A stretch of DNA of 64,000 nt from Lepturacanthus savala (taxonomy: Eukaryota; Chordata; Actinopteri; Scombriformes; Trichiuridae). Position 1 is the first letter of the stretch. Each line of letters starts with the position of its first letter. The stretch covers positions 8,002,434 to 8,066,433 of the forward strand of contig CM060477.1 in NCBI GenBank assembly GCA_030544235.1, read 5' to 3'. Positions 60,390-64,000 of the stretch are shown here, piece after piece. Below the pieces are notes generated by a model. It did not search any database. It was not told the DNA's origin and saw only the letters and a list, made by a program, of their open reading frames with translations. A program made the translations under genes and the position numbers.

Positions 60390-60895
60390 AAAAAGAGACC
60401 ACTGCATTATTTTTCTGAAACCACCATCTCTACATGTATTCCAGCCATTTCCTTCCAGCTTCTGTTGAATTCCAACACATGAACACCTCATTCTGCTTAA
60501 AGAGGAACCAGGAGTGGAGTAAAGTCACCCAAGAACAATGGTAAAGAGCTGGAAGAGCTGGGATTAAAAATATTATTATTTTTATTTTATATTATTGCAC
60601 CAAATATTGATTTCTCTTCTTAAGCTTAACATTAGTATTATGTTGTTTTATAATGAATTTGATCTTGTTTCTTTGAATTGTTTGAGGTTTGAAAACATTG
60701 TATCTTTGAACATTTGTCATTTTCTGCAGATAAATGCTCTAAATAATAATATTTTTTATTATCAGTAGTACATTATCATCAATATTGTCAGTAGTTTATA
60801 GACTCAAACAAAAATGTTCCCTTTGCCCAAACACAAACCTATAAGTAGTAAAATCTGAAAAAACTGATAACTGATAATAACAGTCTCTTATTTTT
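60390..60895. mobile_element. Non-autonomous DNA transposon, GAGACCACTGC family, copy C
   Basis: The left end AGAGACCACTGCATTATT and the right end ACAGTCTCTTATTTTT are inverted. The body shares AACAATGGTAAAGA, TTGCACCAAATATTGATTTCT and GTTTATAGACTCAAA with copy B and, inverted in part, copy A. Confidence 0.8.
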
Positions 60896-60909
60896 TTTTC
60901 CCCAGAGCA

Positions 60910-63900
60910 AGTATTTATTTTTATTTATTATTTATATTAAATTAGAATGATTTATATTTTCAGATTGTCTGCAGGGGTGTTTTTTGGGGATTTTTTTGGG
61001 GGGGGTTAATGCGTACTCATGTGTACAGATTTGTTGCCTGCTTTCGGCAATTTGCATATTGCAAAAATGTGTAAGAACGTGGGCAGATGCAACAAATTTT
61101 TGCCATATGAAAAGTACATTACAATTTTTAGGTAACTTATTTTGTTGTTTTTTGTGTCGCCTGTCCGTCGCTTTCGCCAAAATACACTTCGCGAGTGGGC
61201 TGTGATCGATTTCCTGTGTTGTCTCCTTGTGTTGATGTTGTTCCGACCTACCCTGGCATCAACCTTTGACCTTTAAAACCGCATTCAACCCACAGTTTTA
61301 AAATTCTGCTGTTAATTAATTTTGGAGTTGCATAAGTCTCTCTCCCTCTTTTGTGGTAATGACTCAGTCAACTGCTTCAGTTTTTTTAGTTTTGTTTTTT
61401 TTTTTCCATTTTTATCTCTCAATCTCTCTTGTGAATTCAATATACTTTAAAGAAAAATGTCCAATGTCTGCAGCATCATGCAGCCTGGGGGGGGTTACAG
61501 CACTGATCTCACCATCCCCTTTTATAGGTTGAAAAAAAGAATCTGCCGATTCACAAGCACAGGTAACCGTTACGGAAAAACTATAACTGGAAATTATTAT
61601 ATATCCTAGAACTTATTTTATTTTTCATGTGTTTTAGTATTCACCCCCCCGTACATGAGACCAACCCTCCACTGGTCTGTGCAATTCCTCTTCAAGCCCG
61701 CTGAGGGATTACAAGCCGTTTCCTGTAAAGTCACGTCTCTCCTCTTGTTATTACAAGTGTGGTTCAACCCGCTCGGCCTGTTCCTCCAGCTCTGCATCAT
61801 TAGTCAAATCATATTGCCATCAAAGTCACAATTATACGGGCTCCATAATATTGTTGCTGCTGTAAACATGGCGTTCGGCTTTGGATTCATCCATGCGTGC
61901 CGGTGTTTATTTTGTCTAGATTTTGGGAGCTCTGTGGAATGTTTGTTTGTGGTTTGTGCAGCCAAGTTTTAAGCGCGAGTCCTGGATTATCTCACATTTA
62001 ACTTTGAGTTGCTTTTTCTTGCAAAGTTCAAAGCCCTCATCTCATATATTATTCGGTTATAAAAAGGGGGCATATTTTGAGTCTGAGTTTAAGGATTAAC
62101 TGGTTAATGTACATGCATCTTGGGGGGTTATCAAGCTATGTTCGCTTGATTTGTCAGATTCTCAGTAAAACCAAAGGTAGAAAGCGTCATAAAACAGCAA
62201 CACATCTCCAATATGTAACCTGACAACCACGAGAGCACTTCCCAAGCCCTTATCTCCGAAACGAGGGGCCAAGGTCATCCGCATGTGTAATCGCAGCCCG
62301 TGAAGGGCGGCGAGGTCTCGACCCGTCGAGTGCCGGTGAAATTAGCGGAACGCAGAGATAGCCTTTTCCGTATCTTTTTCAGAAATGTATCTTACTTGTG
62401 AAACAAATGACCGTGACGGCCCTTTTTTTTTAATTTCAGGAATCTGCCCCGAGGCAGATTCAAGTTGAAAAAAAAAAATCAGCACTGTGATAATTTATGA
62501 AGAAGACGCGTGCAGCTTTGCAGTTTTAAAGCTTGTGCACGAACGGCCTTGCAAATTAAGTCCAATCCGAATCCTTAAAAGTCGATTCTAATCATATCCA
62601 AACATTTCAACAGATCTCCTGCAGGGTCTTTTTATTTTTTTTTTTTCTTGGAAGTGAATCGGGAGTCTCCCGGATTAGGGGAATTCTTCAGAGTTTGTCC
62701 TCTGGAGTTACACACCTACTTTCCCATGCATCTCATTTGACTAGCAAATGTCTCCTATGCAAATCCGGTGTGTGCCGGAGAGGTGGACGCAGGGAAAGGT
62801 GGGCGGCTGCACAGCGGGGGTGGGTCACCTCAGAGGCAGAAAAAAGACAGATTTTTTGCTTTGCGTGCTCTATCTTGCCCCCCTCGTTGTCCCAGGGCTA
62901 ACAGGGTTATATATATAATTTGCATACAAGATCGGATAAGAGATGGATAAATGTGTGTGTAAGTGTGTGTGTGTGTTCATTGAGCTGACCCTATTGCATC
63001 ACAAAAGAATGAGTGACACCGGGGCCTTCCTCTTTCTAGTTGCAAAACAACTCTCTTCTCGTTGTGTCGTGCGTGTGTGCGTGCACGTGCATGCATGCGT
63101 GTGTGTGTGTGTGTGTGTGCGCGCATCTTTCTTCATTCATATGCAGCATCCAGTAGTAAGCAGTGCTGGTAGTGAAAACTCTGAGGAAGTTGTCACAAAG
63201 AGGGGAAGTGTGTAGTAAAAATATGTCAAGATATGTCAAGTATTGTTCACCTCATTGAAAGAGAATTTCCCCTTTTTTTTTTTCGTATGGGGAGGTGCCT
63301 TAGGGTGTGTGCCCACTCGCTTCGTTTCTGCGTGTGCGTGCGCGCGTATGTGCCTGTTGTTGCAAAAATTAAAATAAAAAAAAGGGTACACCCAGTGCTC
63401 TGTGTGACATACATATAAAATGAAAGGATATTGCTTTTGCTGTTGTTCCTCCTGCACAGAACTTCCCCCTCCCGACTCAAAGTTCTCCACGAGGTGATTG
63501 TACCATAAAAAAGATGAGGGTTCCCCCTTTTTTCCAAACTGCTTCCCAATAAAAAAAAAAAAAGTAAAAAACGCATTCAGTTGTACTTCCCGTTATCACA
63601 CGCTCCCTAACTCTCAGCCTTGACCTTCGCTGACCTTTCACTACTGCGGCGAAAACAACTACCGCTTAAAACATGTGAAATTATAACAGAAACCAAAAAC
63701 CGCTTTCCGCGCCGAGTCGGTCTGCTAACATGTGTGAGTTAGATGTGTAATCACGGTTATGTCACCAAAAGCTTCGCTTACATCACTGCACTTATAAGTC
63801 CTCAAAAGCGCATGTATTCATATGCGTGTGTGTGTGTTTGTGAGTGACCCAGGAAGTGTCTTTTCTCGTTCTCGCTGATATCACTCGCTTCCTGCCGTCT

Positions 63901-64000
63901 CCTCTTGCCCACTTTCTCTTGTGTCCGTTTCATTCGCTGTGGATTCCAGTCCAGGGAATTAGCCGTTAGCTTCCTGGTGCTTTCATCCGCGTGTGGCGAA
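60910..64000. other. Right-hand intergenic region
   Basis: No gene supported. It has mixed composition with long T and G runs near 60,980-61,005. At 62,220-62,420 there is a GC-richer island (CCGTGAAGGGCGGCGAGG) amid AT-rich DNA, possibly conserved non-coding sequence. The last 150 bases are richer in pyrimidines and CpG and could approach the 5' end of the next gene, but no start or splice site can be fixed. Confidence 0.5.
63069..63126. repeat. Alternating purine-pyrimidine tract with (GT)n
   Basis: GCGTGTGTGCGTGCACGTGC followed by ATGCATGC, about 12 GT units and GCGCGC. This long strictly alternating stretch is of the type that adopts Z-DNA. Confidence 0.9.

Overview
The window reads as nuclear DNA of a teleost fish, probably a percomorph. 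Genes are split by many GT-AG introns. Intergenic DNA is AT-rich and full of CA/GT, CT and AT microsatellites. It holds a tRNA-type SINE, hAT-like and MITE-like DNA transposons and the remains of a fish LINE. Exons were assembled by eye from splice signals, reading phase and remembered vertebrate protein families; no alignment or RNA data were available.

Layout: map7 (ensconsin, + strand) fills about 1-22,415. Its unambiguous coding exons lie between 8,503 and 20,349, and two candidate first coding exons lie at 137-305 and 3,950-3,965. Tail to tail with it, an ARMC1-family gene (- strand) runs from about 25,700 down to 22,450. A compact CCAAT-box promoter at 25,602-25,930 separates it head to head from mtfr2 (+ strand, coding 26,610-29,367). 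After an AT-rich gap there is a small five-exon candidate gene on the - strand (33,439-35,035) that I cannot assign to any family. It has two related acidic exons and is the best candidate for something undescribed. A block of transposon-derived repeats (35,396-38,975) then runs directly into the proximal promoter of pde7b (+ strand, coding 39,219-55,280, 3' UTR to about 57,910). pde7b has a second candidate first exon at 44,990-45,305. From 57,916 to 64,000 I see no gene, only a CTCF-like site, a paired octamer motif, a transposon and simple repeats.

The order map7 / mtfr2 / pde7b matches, from memory, human 6q23 (MAP7-BCLAF1-MTFR2-PDE7B). The ARMC1-family gene is the extra member. Human ARMC1 sits beside MTFR1 and PDE7A on 8q13, so the window looks like the second copy of one ancestral ARMC1-MTFR-PDE7 block.

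Functionally, MAP7 recruits kinesin-1 to microtubules, while ARMC1- and MTFR-family proteins act on mitochondrial distribution and fission. Three neighbours can therefore be linked to mitochondrial transport. PDE7B is a cAMP phosphodiesterase and has no obvious part in that.
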